Assembly (NCBI RefSeq): GCF_030758295.1
Contig: NZ_CP132335.1
Coordinates: 1-64,000 of the forward strand
DNA length: 64,000 bases
Reading direction: 5' to 3'
Source: Pararhizobium sp. IMCC21322
GTDB taxonomy: Bacteria > Pseudomonadota > Alphaproteobacteria > Rhizobiales > GCA-2746425
This document shows, piece after piece, positions 26,149 to 35,373 of the stretch (within the stretch, counting starts at the first letter, position 1; each line of letters starts with the position of its first letter). A program made the position numbers and the translations under genes. The notes below the pieces were generated by a model, which saw only the letters and a list, made by a program, of their open reading frames with translations, was not told the DNA's origin and searched no databases.

Positions 26149-26162
26149 TTGATCCCCATCAA
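26149..26162. promoter_or_regulatory. FNR/FixK-type box between nqrA and the multiheme cytochrome
   Basis: TTGATCCCCATCAA fits TTGAT-N4-ATCAA exactly. It lies 65 bases before the cytochrome start and 83 bases before the nqrA start, so one Crp/Fnr-family protein could act on both divergent promoters. Confidence 0.65.
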
Positions 26163-26227
26163 TGATTGCCTATCCGCTTGTGATATTTTTTCGGAGTTGA
26201 TCTTCAAAAAACAGCGGAGCGCAGTTC

Positions 26228-27352
26228 ATGAATAGGTTGTTGAAGGCCGTTTGTACGGTCATCGGTTTTGTTTTCCTGATGTCACTTATTATGCCCTTGA
26301 ACACGCTTGTGCCCATGACATCCGCCAATGCGCAGGATGCGGGCCGCTCTCCGATTGCGGACATTGTCGAGGCGTGGCGCGCATCACCGCATGCCGACAG
26401 ATCATCTGAAGCGTTCACCCATTGGAATGAAGACGGCGAGATTCCCGGATCATGTGCCACATGCCACTCCAGCACTGGTGCAGAGGATTATCTGAACGGC
26501 CCCATGAGCACGCCAGGTGTCATTGAACATCCTGTGCCTCTTGGCACCACTATTGGATGTGTTGTCTGTCATCAAAGCAGTGCCGAAACTCTGGCATCTG
26601 TTCCGTTTCCCTCGGGCGTTGCTGTCGATATGCTGGGCAGTGGTGCCGTTTGCGCCGTATGCCACCAGGGTCGGGCATCCAGTGACAGCGTCAATACCGC
26701 AACGCTTGGCATTGAGGATGATGCAGTTTCAGCCGAACTTGGCTTCATCAACATCCATTACGCTGCAGCTGCAGCAAGCCTCATGGGCGGCGAAGCGCGG
26801 GGTGGCTACCAATATGAGGGCAAGACCTACAAGGGCAAGTTTACCCATGTTCCCAATCTTGCAACATGCACAGACTGCCACAATCCGCACACCCTGGAAG
26901 TGGCACAGGAAAGCTGCGCCAGCTGCCATCAGAACATCTCGGAATTCAGCGACATCAGAATGTCACCCATCGATTTTGATGGAGATGGAGATACCACAGA
27001 AGGCATCGCAAATCCGATTGCCTCCCTGCACGAACGGCTTGACGTGGCGATCCGAAAATACGCAGCGGACGTGGCCGGAACGGACATTGTCTATCATTCC
27101 GGATCATTCCCCTACTTTTTCACAGACAGTGACGGCGACGGTGCGGCATCGGGCGAAGAAGCCATATATCCCAACCGTTATCAAACCTGGACACCGCGTC
27201 TTTTAAGGGCGGCCTACAATTATCAAATCATCGCCAAGGACAAGGCGATCTACACCCACAATCCGCATTATGCATTGCAATTGCTCTATGACAGTCTTGA
27301 AAACCTGTCAGAACAGGCGGACGTAGATATGTCGGGTCTGGTGAGGCCCTGA
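26228..27352 (+). CDS. Secreted five-heme c-type cytochrome
   Basis: 374 residues with a signal peptide (hydrophobic 8-30, cleavage near ANA at 33-35). Five CXXCH motifs are visible: CATCH (76), CVVCH (111), CAVCH (142), CTDCH (214) and CASCH (230). After them, DFDGDGDTTEG and DSDGDGAASGEE look like calcium-binding loops of the EF-hand/dockerin type. The C-terminal helical region (about 300-374) has no heme motif. It resembles polyheme membrane-associated cytochromes that accept quinol or nitrogen-oxide-related electrons; the partner is unknown. It is divergent from nqrA across an FNR-type box. Confidence 0.85.
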   Translation: MNRLLKAVCTVIGFVFLMSLIMPLNTLVPMTSANAQDAGRSPIADIVEAWRASPHADRSSEAFTHWNEDGEIPGSCATCHSSTGAEDYLNGPMSTPGVIEHPVPLGTTIGCVVCHQSSAETLASVPFPSGVAVDMLGSGAVCAVCHQGRASSDSVNTATLGIEDDAVSAELGFINIHYAAAAASLMGGEARGGYQYEGKTYKGKFTHVPNLATCTDCHNPHTLEVAQESCASCHQNISEFSDIRMSPIDFDGDGDTTEGIANPIASLHERLDVAIRKYAADVAGTDIVYHSGSFPYFFTDSDGDGAASGEEAIYPNRYQTWTPRLLRAAYNYQIIAKDKAIYTHNPHYALQLLYDSLENLSEQADVDMSGLVRP

Positions 27353-27588
27353 AACTGAGGCGGTCAGCAAATCGGTCGCCTCAAACGGATTTGCCATAGC
27401 AATCAGGCCCTTGGCGGCTGGCCACGACAGGCGCGCATACCCTAAGCGTTGCACCGCATGGGAACGGCGGTGGTTGAGCGGGTGCACACGGTCTGGCGTC
27501 AAATGAACACAGTTCTGGAAGATGCTTTGGAGCAGAAAACGGCATTTACACGGTGAAATTTTTACCAGAAACCAATAGGAAGTCAGCC

Positions 27589-28131
27589 ATGCTTGCAAAC
27601 ATGAAACCCCGCTCTGCCTGTCTGTGTGTCCTGACATCGATTGCCCTTAGCAGCACGGCGAAGGCTGAAGCGCCTGCGTTGCAGACGCCCGCGCCATTTA
27701 TCCATCTTGCTGATAATCTGGACGAGGTGGATGCGCTGGGCTGGTGTATCGACACGTTGGGACGTGGGTTCTCCGAGCAGCTTCAGGCCCATTCCTGCAA
27801 ACCGCAAGGTGGTGATGTGCAGTTTTCCTTTGACGGTGAAACCGGCCAGATCCAATCCGTGGAATTCGCAGGCAAATGCATGACATTGAGTGAACCGGAA
27901 AACGAAGCTGTACCCTTTGGACTAAAGGATTGTCTGGAAAACGAGGCCAGCCAGCAATTCGCCTACGCCGCTGAGACAATGCAATTCACCCTGGTTGGCG
28001 AGGAAACCCAGTGTGTTTCGGTTGCAGACACCAGCCGCAGCGCAGGGCCGTTCATGTCACGCGATCTGAAGCTGACACCATGTGCGAGCACAGACCCAAT
28101 ATTCAAGCAGTGGATCATCAAGAGCAGTTGA
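27589..28131 (+). CDS. Secreted ricin-B-lectin-like (beta-trefoil) protein
   Basis: 180 residues with a signal peptide ending near TAKA. The remainder shows the repeated pattern of a single beta-trefoil: GWCIDTLGRGF, GKCMTLSE with LKDCLENEASQQFAYA, and TQCVSVADTSRS with LKLTPCAS, ending FKQWIIKS. Q-F/Q-W pairs and spaced cysteines are typical of ricin-type domains, which bind sugars. AGGAAG before the ATG at 27589 decides this start. The 236 bases upstream contain no other gene. Confidence 0.7.
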   Translation: MLANMKPRSACLCVLTSIALSSTAKAEAPALQTPAPFIHLADNLDEVDALGWCIDTLGRGFSEQLQAHSCKPQGGDVQFSFDGETGQIQSVEFAGKCMTLSEPENEAVPFGLKDCLENEASQQFAYAAETMQFTLVGEETQCVSVADTSRSAGPFMSRDLKLTPCASTDPIFKQWIIKSS

Positions 28132-28188
28132 CCTGAGGGCAGACACGCAACATTCTGGGCGAAATGCCCCCTAACAGGTCATGGAATT

Positions 28189-28545
28189 GTGCTGACACCC
28201 AAACTGCGCACATTTATTCTGCGGAACAAACTGACGGTCGGCTTCTGCGCGGCATCCTTTTTGGCTCTGATCTATTTTGTCGGCAGCTTCACAGCAGAAC
28301 TCATCTACTTCAATGATCCAAGACATCAGAACGAGGCCCTAAAGCCCTGGATGACCCCTCGATATGTAGCGCTGTCCTATGATTTACCTCGGGAAACGGT
28401 ACGTGAAATCTTCGGATTTACAGAGGCGTTTGAAGGCCCGCGGCGCATGGGCTTTGTGGCCGAAAGGCTGGACGTCTCACTGGAAGATTTGACGGCGATG
28501 GTTCGCGATGCCGCACAGGAATATCGTGAGCAGACAAATGACTGA
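28189..28545 (+). CDS. Small single-pass membrane protein overlapping a DedA gene
   Basis: 118 residues from a GTG at 28189. A short basic N-terminus, one membrane helix (about 17-35, VGFCAASFLALIYFVG) and a cytoplasmic or periplasmic domain with WMTPRYVALSYDLPRETVRE. I do not recognise the family. The helical C-terminus with LDVSLEDLTAMVRDAA resembles a small DNA-binding-like or SAM-like bundle. The DedA gene start lies inside its last codons, so the two products are likely made together and may interact. Confidence 0.7.
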   Translation: MLTPKLRTFILRNKLTVGFCAASFLALIYFVGSFTAELIYFNDPRHQNEALKPWMTPRYVALSYDLPRETVREIFGFTEAFEGPRRMGFVAERLDVSLEDLTAMVRDAAQEYREQTND

Positions 28546-29164
28546 TTATTTTCTTGGCCTCATTCCCGACTATGGCCTGTGGATTGTCTTCGCTTGCGTC
28601 GCCATTGCCTGCCTGGGCATTCCGCTACCCTCATCTGTCCTTGTGCTGACATCAGGAGGGTTTGCCGCTGCCGGTGATCTGGATATTTTGAATGTGCTTC
28701 TGGTGACCTTCACAGCATTCGCTCTGGGCGATCAATTGGCTCTCAATGCGGCGCGCATTGTCGGCCCATCCATACTCGACAGGCTGAGATCAATTGGAAG
28801 GTTTCGTGGTCTGGTGGAGCGTGGCGAACTGCTTCTGGAGCAAAAGGGAACGACGGCCATATTCCTGAGCCACACAATCCTGAGCCCCGTTGGCCCATAT
28901 GTGACCTACATTTGTGGTGCCAGCAAAATGAGATGGCTCAAATTCTCCACCACAGCCCTGATCGGCACAGCGCTCTGGACCATCACATACACCATGCTGG
29001 GCTATCTGATGGCGAGCCAGTTGACGACATTGACAGAAGCCGTTCGCGATTTTCTGAGCATCGGCGTCGCCTTGATCTGCTTCTGCGCCAGCGCATTCGT
29101 GATCTATCGCAAATGGCGCTTCTTCAATGCCGAGATTGATTCTAGCGGCGGAGAAGTCTTGTAA
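28538..29164 (+). CDS. DedA-family (VTT-domain) membrane protein
   Basis: 208 residues with five to six hydrophobic segments. GIPLPSSVLVLTSGGFAAAG is the DedA signature with the re-entrant hairpin, ALGDQLALNAARIVG and FLSHTILSPVGPYVTYICGA follow. DedA proteins are implicated in undecaprenyl-phosphate or lipid translocation and membrane-potential homeostasis. The ATG at 28538 overlaps the end of the small membrane gene. It is the second VTT-domain protein of the window and converges on the L,D-transpeptidase gene, overlapping its end by 23 bases. Confidence 0.85.
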   Translation: MTDYFLGLIPDYGLWIVFACVAIACLGIPLPSSVLVLTSGGFAAAGDLDILNVLLVTFTAFALGDQLALNAARIVGPSILDRLRSIGRFRGLVERGELLLEQKGTTAIFLSHTILSPVGPYVTYICGASKMRWLKFSTTALIGTALWTITYTMLGYLMASQLTTLTEAVRDFLSIGVALICFCASAFVIYRKWRFFNAEIDSSGGEVL

Positions 29165-30155
29165 ACAGCCCTTTTGGCTTGGCTTCTGCTTCCAATGGCT
29201 GAGGCATAGGTGTTTCTGCAATTGCAGTTTCAGCCTGCAGCACTGCAACTGGCGCACTCGATGCTGTCATGGCAGATTCCCCCGGTGCCGTCATGGCAGA
29301 TTCCATTGTCGGCATGACCGCAATCGGCGTCTGTGGCACATAGGCTTCACCGCGATGCTTGGCCATCGCCCGGCCGATAGATTCAGGAACCGTATAGGGT
29401 GGGCAAATCTCGTCTGCGACGAATTTCTCGCCCTCTGCGGGCACGGCATTGAAGATATAGCGCTTCCCACAAACATTCACCTTGGGTGGCTGTTTGGTTG
29501 CTGCAAAATGATCGGATCCATCTTTCAGCATGCGCCAGAAATCTGCGTGCGGGCTGTCGCTGTGGCGTGCAAGATTCGCGTTTGTCATGCGAAACGGAAA
29601 GGCCTGAACCTGAAATGATTTCTGGCCAGCAGAAAAGCTTTCCCGCCCAAGCTGATAGATTTCCTCAATCTGATCATCTTCCATGGCATAGCAGCCACGC
29701 GACGAGCATGACCCATGTACCATCAAATGGGTGCCGGTCCGCTTGTGCGCCCGGTCAAATTCATTGGGAAAGCCCAGATTGAATGCCAGATAATAGTTCG
29801 ACCGGGGGTTCATCAGGCCGGGCACAATTGTATAGAATCCTTCAGGCGCCTGACGGTCACCCTCTTTGAATTTCGGTCCCAATTTACCTGAATAGGCACA
29901 GATTTCGTATTTCTTGTACAGCGCATATTTGCGATCAATCTTGCGCCATTTCCAGACTTCAAGCTCCGCCTCTTCCTTGAAAATGCGCACCACCATTGGC
30001 GACGTGGCATCCATTTTCAGGTTTTCAAGCCGTGTCTTGGTGGCATTTGAGAGCGGCTTGGAATGCCGGTCATCAAAGTCGAAATTCGGGTTGCAGGCAG
30101 CCACGAGAAGACCAAGAGACAGCACTGCCGCAACACGCAAGGGTGCAGCTTTCAC
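29142..30155 (-). CDS. L,D-transpeptidase (YkuD) lipoprotein
   Basis: About 337 residues. LSLGLLVAAC is a lipoprotein signal with the lipid-modified cysteine. The catalytic domain has PEGFYTI, YYLAFNLGFPN, and the motif HGSCSSRGCYAMEDDQIEEI containing the nucleophilic cysteine. Such murein L,D-transpeptidases make 3-3 crosslinks or anchor proteins. A Pro/Ala/Thr-rich C-terminal tail with AESAMTA-type repeats follows. The start is unclear: GTG at 30155 gives a clean lipoprotein signal, while the frame runs open to a TTG at 30215; neither has a good ribosome site. Confidence 0.85.
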   Translation of the reverse strand: MKAAPLRVAAVLSLGLLVAACNPNFDFDDRHSKPLSNATKTRLENLKMDATSPMVVRIFKEEAELEVWKWRKIDRKYALYKKYEICAYSGKLGPKFKEGDRQAPEGFYTIVPGLMNPRSNYYLAFNLGFPNEFDRAHKRTGTHLMVHGSCSSRGCYAMEDDQIEEIYQLGRESFSAGQKSFQVQAFPFRMTNANLARHSDSPHADFWRMLKDGSDHFAATKQPPKVNVCGKRYIFNAVPAEGEKFVADEICPPYTVPESIGRAMAKHRGEAYVPQTPIAVMPTMESAMTAPGESAMTASSAPVAVLQAETAIAETPMPQPLEAEAKPKGLFTRLLRR

Positions 30156-30385
30156 AAATGAGACGGATCGAGACAGGGTCAAAAGAATAGTCACCAAAAA
30201 AATTCTGTTGATCAACCATTGCAGAATAGGGTTGATATTACGTTAGCGCAAATCACGGAATTGTGGGGAAGTTTGGGCGGCCCCGGCGTGACTCCTCAAT
30301 ATTTTCAGGTTAATCCAACAATTAACATGGGTCATGACTGACTGCTGCCATATCGAGGTCAACCATCAAACAGCCCGCATTCATC

Positions 30386-31219
30386 ATGGTTTCGCGTCAT
30401 TTGGCATATGTCTGGCGTTGTCTGGCAACAGCTTTGCCATGGGCCTTGTGGCTGACCGCAACTGCCAACGCGGCCGGAACTGATCTTGCAGAATGCGGGC
30501 TCAAGCCAAATGAGCCTGGAACCATTGTTGCAGCAGACAGCACGGGCGATCTCTCCCTGCAGGACGGCAGAAAGCTGAAACTTGCCGGCGTCAGAATCGC
30601 GGCATCGCCAAATCCCCTTGCCGATCTGGTGGGGCAAACCATTGTCCCCTATCCGGCCGCCAAAGGGCCTGACCGGACGGGCTTTACGCCAGCGCACATC
30701 CTGCTTTCGGCAGAAACGGACAATCAACCGCCCGTCTGGCTCCAGCAAAAGCTGTTGCAACAGGGAAACGCCTTTATCTACATTTATCCGGACCAGATCA
30801 GCTGTGCGAGCGCGCTCCGCTCATCTGAGGAAACCGCCCGGCAATCTGGCACAGGCATCTGGAATTTGGATTTATTGCACCCAACACCCATCTCTATTCC
30901 AAAGGACACACAGTCTTTCTTTCTGGGCACAGCCGGTCATTTTGACGCAGACCGCGCTGTCGGCCATTACGGAATCATTAGGGGCCTTGTGCTAAGCACG
31001 GGCAGCGCCGGACGCTGGCGTTATTTGAACTTTGGAAGGAACTACACGGAAGATTTTACGGTGAGATTGACGGCAAATGTCGAAAAACGTTTGAGTGAAC
31101 ATGGTTTCACCTTAAAAGGACTGAAAGACAGAACTATCGAAGTGCGGGGCATCGTCCAGTCAAACGGCGGTCCCTTGGTTGATGTGTTTGACACAGCACA
31201 AATTGTGATCATGGAGTAA
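30386..31219 (+). CDS. Exported staphylococcal-nuclease-fold protein, probably degenerate
   Basis: 277 residues with a signal peptide (AWA/ANAA-type cleavage near 29). The middle (about 55-155) has the SNase outline: SLQDGRKLKLAGVRI, then QQKLLQQGNAFIYIYPD and a CASALRSSEETARQSGTGIW helix-turn common to bacterial thermonuclease-like proteins. The catalytic Arg-Glu-Arg of active nucleases is not evident around LAGVRIAASPN. A C-terminal extra domain to 277 resembles an OB-like strand set (IRGLVLSTGSAGRWRYLNF). It precedes the M48 gene by 14 bases, so the two are probably co-expressed in the envelope. Confidence 0.7.
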   Translation: MVSRHLAYVWRCLATALPWALWLTATANAAGTDLAECGLKPNEPGTIVAADSTGDLSLQDGRKLKLAGVRIAASPNPLADLVGQTIVPYPAAKGPDRTGFTPAHILLSAETDNQPPVWLQQKLLQQGNAFIYIYPDQISCASALRSSEETARQSGTGIWNLDLLHPTPISIPKDTQSFFLGTAGHFDADRAVGHYGIIRGLVLSTGSAGRWRYLNFGRNYTEDFTVRLTANVEKRLSEHGFTLKGLKDRTIEVRGIVQSNGGPLVDVFDTAQIVIME

Positions 31220-31233
31220 GCAGACTTGCCACT

Positions 31234-32751
31234 ATGACAGGTCCGGTTGTTCAAATGGGGCTGAAATCCCGCCAGCAGGCATCCAACCTTGCGAATCACC
31301 CCGGTTCGCGAGCGAAAGCTTTGCTGCGCTTTATTCGTCCACTCATTGTTGTTTTTCTGAGCGTTCCTTTGCTCGCCGCCTGTGTGTCATTCGGTGGTTC
31401 TCCCAGCCTGTCGGGCCTTGCGCCGGGCGCAGGTGCCTCCATCGGCCAACGCGAACATCCGCGCGTCGTTGCCGCCTATGGCGGGCGTTACCGCAACAAG
31501 AAGGTCGAATCACTGCTTGGCGATGTGACGAAACGGCTGGTGGCCGTTTCCTCAACCCCGAACCAGAATTATCGCCTCACAGTCCTCAACTCACCAGTGG
31601 TCAATGCGTTTGCCCTGCCCGGCGGCTATCTCTATGTCACCCGAGGGTTGCTCGCCCTTGCCAATGACACATCGGAAGTGGCTGCTGTCCTGTCCCATGA
31701 AATGGCTCACGTGACCGAAAATCACGCCTTCCAGCGCCAGCAACGCGCACGTCAGGCCAAACTGGTCAACAAGGTTGTGACAGACGTCATTGCCGATGAG
31801 CAGGAAGGCCAGATTGCCCTCACCTCCAGCCAGGTCTCTCTGGCCAGTTTCTCACGCGGACAGGAACTGGCGGCGGATCGCATTGGCGTTGAAATGATGG
31901 CAAAGGCAGATCTGGACCCTTATGCTGCTGCGCGTTTTCTAACCAGCATGGGACGCTTCAGCCGGTTCCGGGCTGACAGTCTGTCCAGCAACGCAAACAG
32001 CCCCAATTTCCTGGCTTCGCATCCGGCAACACCGGCACGCATATCTCAAGTTATCGAAACAGCCCGTGGCTTCACGCCGCAAACCAATCGCGCCGAAGAA
32101 CGCGCCAGTTATCTTGAGGCCATTGATGGCGTGACGTTTGGCGATGACCCGTCCGAGGGCTATGTTCGGGGCCGCGCCTATTTGCACCCAAAATTTGGTT
32201 TCTCATTTGAATTGCCGGTTGGCTACACGCTGGAAAACACCTCGGAAGCTGTTCTGGCAGCTGACAAGAATGGCACAGCCATGCGCTTCGATGGCGTTGA
32301 AATTCCTCCTCAGCAATCGCTGGTGGACTATATGGGATCAGGCTGGATTGGCGGTCTCATATCGTCATCCATCGAAGGCCGCACCATCAATGGCCTGGAA
32401 GCTGCAACAGCCGACGCCCGCGCCAAGGGCTGGCGTTTCCGCATTATCGTCATTCGCTTGCGCGGTGCCACATATCGCTTCCTGTTTGCAAACGCTGATG
32501 CGACCACCGATTTGAAGACCGATGCTGACAAGACCCTGGATAGTTTCCGACGTCTTGGTCGTATCGAACGGGCCAAACTGAAACCACTGTCGCTAAAAAT
32601 CGTAAAAGTGCGTAATGGTGACACGGTCTCATCCATGGCCGCCCGGATGGATGGTGTGGATCGCAAAAGCAGCTTGTTCCTGATTTTGAACGGCATTCAG
32701 GAAGGCGCTCAATTGCGTGCTGGAAGTCTTGTTAAAATCGTGGTGGATTAA
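31234..32751 (+). CDS. M48-family metalloprotease lipoprotein with C-terminal LysM-like domain
   Basis: 505 residues. VPLLAACVSFGG marks a lipoprotein signal. The zinc site is HEMAHVTENH with a downstream glutamate in GQELAADRIGVEMM, as in BepA/LoiP-type periplasmic proteases that police outer-membrane assembly. After the protease (about 85-285) a beta domain of unknown type runs to about 440 and the last 50 residues (VRNGDTVSSMAARMDGV to LRAGSLVKIV) match a LysM-like peptidoglycan-binding module. A terminator hairpin follows immediately. Confidence 0.87.
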   Translation: MTGPVVQMGLKSRQQASNLANHPGSRAKALLRFIRPLIVVFLSVPLLAACVSFGGSPSLSGLAPGAGASIGQREHPRVVAAYGGRYRNKKVESLLGDVTKRLVAVSSTPNQNYRLTVLNSPVVNAFALPGGYLYVTRGLLALANDTSEVAAVLSHEMAHVTENHAFQRQQRARQAKLVNKVVTDVIADEQEGQIALTSSQVSLASFSRGQELAADRIGVEMMAKADLDPYAAARFLTSMGRFSRFRADSLSSNANSPNFLASHPATPARISQVIETARGFTPQTNRAEERASYLEAIDGVTFGDDPSEGYVRGRAYLHPKFGFSFELPVGYTLENTSEAVLAADKNGTAMRFDGVEIPPQQSLVDYMGSGWIGGLISSSIEGRTINGLEAATADARAKGWRFRIIVIRLRGATYRFLFANADATTDLKTDADKTLDSFRRLGRIERAKLKPLSLKIVKVRNGDTVSSMAARMDGVDRKSSLFLILNGIQEGAQLRAGSLVKIVVD

Positions 32752-32756
32752 GCCGC

Positions 32757-32783
32757 AGCTTAGGGTGCGGACCCTAAGCTTTC
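32757..32783 (+). terminator. Hairpin terminator after the M48 gene
   Basis: AGCTTAGGGT-GCGG-ACCCTAAGCT, a perfect 10-bp stem with a 4-nt loop followed by TTTC, five bases after the stop codon. It shares the TAGGGT/ACCCTA core with hairpins at 46852 and 53915. Confidence 0.75.
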
Positions 32784-32853
32784 ACCCTGACCTGTCAGGC
32801 TCTACAATACGCTCTTTCTCTTCAGTCACTCTACTCAACAAAAAGCCAATTCC

Positions 32854-34083
32854 ATGTCGCCCATTGCCCTATCGCCACTGGCCCCTGAAACCACGCCGCA
32901 ATTGCCCATTATAGATGGGCTTAAAATCTCGACAGCTGAAGCTGGTATCAAATATCGTGGGCGTCATGATGTTCTGCTGGTTCAGTTTGAAAGAGCCGCG
33001 CAGATTGCTGGCGTCTTCACCCGCTCACGCTGTGCGTCGGCCCCTGTTGAATGGTGTAAAACACATCTTGGAACAGGCACTGCCCGAGCGCTCCTGGTCA
33101 ATTCCGGCAACGCAAATGCCTTTACCGGACGCGAAGGTCGGGAAGCGGTGGAAACATCTGCAAAACTGACAGCAGACGCCATCGGCTGTGCACCTGAAGA
33201 GGTTTTTCTTGCCTCTACCGGTGTGATTGGCGAGCCGCTGCCTGCGCAGAAATATGCCGCCATCATGGACACGCTGGCCACCAATGGTGCAGCGACTTCG
33301 GAAGCCTGGGAAGCGGCTGCCCGCACCATCATGACGACCGATACATTTCCAAAACTGGCAAGCCAGACATTTGAGCTGGAGGGCACGCGCTATACCATTA
33401 ACGGCATGGCCAAAGGCTCCGGCATGATCCAGCCTGATATGGCGACCATGCTGTCCTTCCTCTTCACCGACGCGCCTTTACCAGCTTCCATCCTGCAGGC
33501 TGCTTTGTCGGGCACCATCGACCGCACCTTCAACTCCATCACTGTGGACAGCGACACATCCACCAGCGACACCGTTCTTCTGATCTCCCTGCCCGGAGAC
33601 AGAGCCTTGATCAAGCCCGCTGACACGTCCGGATTTGAAGCAGCGCTTGCTGCGCTCATGAAGGATCTTGCGCTGCAGGTGGTGCGTGATGGTGAAGGGG
33701 CACACAAGCTCGTGGAAATCACGGTCACGGGCGCTGAAAGCGAAGCTTCGGCCCGAAAAGTCGCCTTCTCCGTTGCCAATTCTCCGCTCGTCAAAACAGC
33801 AATAGCCGGGGAAGATGCCAATTGGGGCCGCATCGTCATGGCCGTCGGCAAGGCAGGCGAACCGGCAGACCGGGATCTGTTATCAATCTATTTTGGTGAT
33901 GTCAGAGTGGCTGAAAGCGGCACGCGTTTTGACGGCTATTCGGAAGAAGCTGCAAGTGCCGTCATGCAACGCGATGAAATTCCCATCCGGATTGATCTGG
34001 GACTTGGTTCCGGCAGCGCGACTGTATGGACCTGCGATCTTACCAAAGACTATGTGGCGATCAATGGCGACTACCGGAGTTAA
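32854..34083 (+). CDS. argJ: Bifunctional glutamate N-acetyltransferase/amino-acid acetyltransferase
   Basis: 409 residues. ArgJ transfers acetyl from N-acetylornithine to glutamate in cyclic arginine synthesis, and cleaves itself. [16 protein letters not shown] is a family motif, and [20 protein letters not shown] contains the ATML sequence whose Thr becomes the N-terminal nucleophile of the beta chain. The C-terminus ([17 protein letters not shown]) is typical. The GNAT gene starts inside its last codons. Confidence 0.95.
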   Translation: MSPIALSPLAPETTPQLPIIDGLKISTAEAGIKYRGRHDVLLVQFERAAQIAGVFTRSRCASAPVEWCKTHLGTGTARALLVNSGNANAFTGREGREAVETSAKLTADAIGCAPEEVFLASTGVIGEPLPAQKYAAIMDTLATNGAATSEAWEAAARTIMTTDTFPKLASQTFELEGTRYTINGMAKGSGMIQPDMATMLSFLFTDAPLPASILQAALSGTIDRTFNSITVDSDTSTSDTVLLISLPGDRALIKPADTSGFEAALAALMKDLALQVVRDGEGAHKLVEITVTGAESEASARKVAFSVANSPLVKTAIAGEDANWGRIVMAVGKAGEPADRDLLSIYFGDVRVAESGTRFDGYSEEAASAVMQRDEIPIRIDLGLGSGSATVWTCDLTKDYVAINGDYRS

Positions 34084-34828
34084 CCCGTCCATAGCAGCGC
34101 TTGAACAGGCAGGCTTTGCCTCCTGGCCGGCGGCTGAGGTGATTGATGATGGCGCTTGGCATATCCGCCTTGCTCCATCGCTTCCCTATAAGCGCACCAA
34201 CTCGATCAATTGTCTCGATCAAACCGATGGGAAGAATGCGGAACAGCGTCTTGCTTCAGCCATTGCACATTTCAAGACAGCAGGTGTGAAACCAACGTTG
34301 CGGACCACGCCGCTCACGCCCCAGGACCTGATCAAAGCCTGCAGCACAAATGATTGGTCCAGACCCTATTCTGAAAGCCTTGTGATGACGGCGCCCCTTC
34401 AGTCCGAATTCAATCACGGTGCCTTCGAAAGATTTGATGCGCCGGTGCCGGAATGGATTGCCAATTATAAAGCGCTGACCATGAACCAGGACATTGATGG
34501 CAGCGCAATCACAAGCACTTTGAAGGCGATAGAAAAGCCGGTTCATTTCTTCCAGATCGCCTCACCTGACCAATGTCTTGGTGTGGCGGTTGCCGTGGTT
34601 CAGGCAAAGCTGGTTGGCCTCTTCGGTCTGGCAGTTGCAAAACCTGCCCGTCGCACCGGCCTTGGCCGCGCGCTCAGTCATGCAGCGCTCGCCTGGGGCG
34701 CTGATCAGGGCGCAAGCACCGCTTGGCTTCAGGTGGAAGCTGATAACAGACCTGCACGACAGCTCTATCAGGCTCTTGGTTTTACCGAACGCTACCGCTA
34801 TGCCTATCGCAGTTTCATAGGGCAGTAG
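34064..34828 (+). CDS. GNAT-family N-acetyltransferase
   Basis: 254 residues from 34064 (an ATG four codons earlier, 34052, is equally possible). The N-terminal half (about 1-135) is an uncharacterised GNAT-like domain with [16 protein letters not shown]; the C-terminal half carries the acetyl-CoA motif ([20 protein letters not shown]) and [20 protein letters not shown]. This double-domain form is commonly found between argJ and mutT in alphaproteobacteria. The acceptor is unknown. It overlaps argJ and lies four bases before mutT. Confidence 0.85.
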   Translation: MATTGVNPSIAALEQAGFASWPAAEVIDDGAWHIRLAPSLPYKRTNSINCLDQTDGKNAEQRLASAIAHFKTAGVKPTLRTTPLTPQDLIKACSTNDWSRPYSESLVMTAPLQSEFNHGAFERFDAPVPEWIANYKALTMNQDIDGSAITSTLKAIEKPVHFFQIASPDQCLGVAVAVVQAKLVGLFGLAVAKPARRTGLGRALSHAALAWGADQGASTAWLQVEADNRPARQLYQALGFTERYRYAYRSFIGQ

Positions 34829-34832
34829 ACAT

Positions 34833-35258
34833 ATGACAGACAAAAAGATTTTGCTCGTCGCTGCTTGCGCTTTGCTGGATGCAGACAATCGTATTTTGCT
34901 GGCGCAGCGCCCGGAAGGGAAATCCATGGCGGGCCTGTGGGAGTTCCCCGGCGGCAAAGTGGAGCCGGGCGAAACTCCGGAAATCAGCCTGATCCGCGAA
35001 CTGCAGGAAGAACTGGGTGTCACGGCAACCGTTCCCTGCCTGGCCCCCCTGACCTTCGCAAGCCACACTTATGAAAAATTTCACCTGCTGATGCCGCTGT
35101 ATATTTGTCGCCGATACGAATGCCCGCCCGGGTTTGGGTCTGGCAGCGGACGCGAGAACCAGGCGCTGAAATGGGTGCGCGCACGTGATCTGAAGAACTA
35201 CGACATGCCGGAAGCGGACATTCCACTCATACCGCATCTGGTTGATCTGCTCGGCTGA
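34833..35258 (+). CDS. mutT: 8-oxo-dGTP diphosphatase (MutT, Nudix)
   Basis: 141 residues. The Nudix box is complete: GGKVEPGETPE followed by RELQEELGV, spaced as GX5EX7REUXEEXGU. AGLWEFPGGK is the MutT-specific lead-in, and FHLLMPLYICR fits the family. It removes oxidised dGTP from the nucleotide pool. It is the last gene of the argJ-GNAT-mutT operon. Confidence 0.93.
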   Translation: MTDKKILLVAACALLDADNRILLAQRPEGKSMAGLWEFPGGKVEPGETPEISLIRELQEELGVTATVPCLAPLTFASHTYEKFHLLMPLYICRRYECPPGFGSGSGRENQALKWVRARDLKNYDMPEADIPLIPHLVDLLG

Positions 35259-35373
35259 TTAAACCGCTGCCCATTCCTGGAGCGCAGCCCGGTTATAACT
35301 GGCATTGCAAATCCTTTGCGGACCCTAACACTATCACCCGGAGCCGCGCAGATTCTCGTCAGTGATTTCGACA

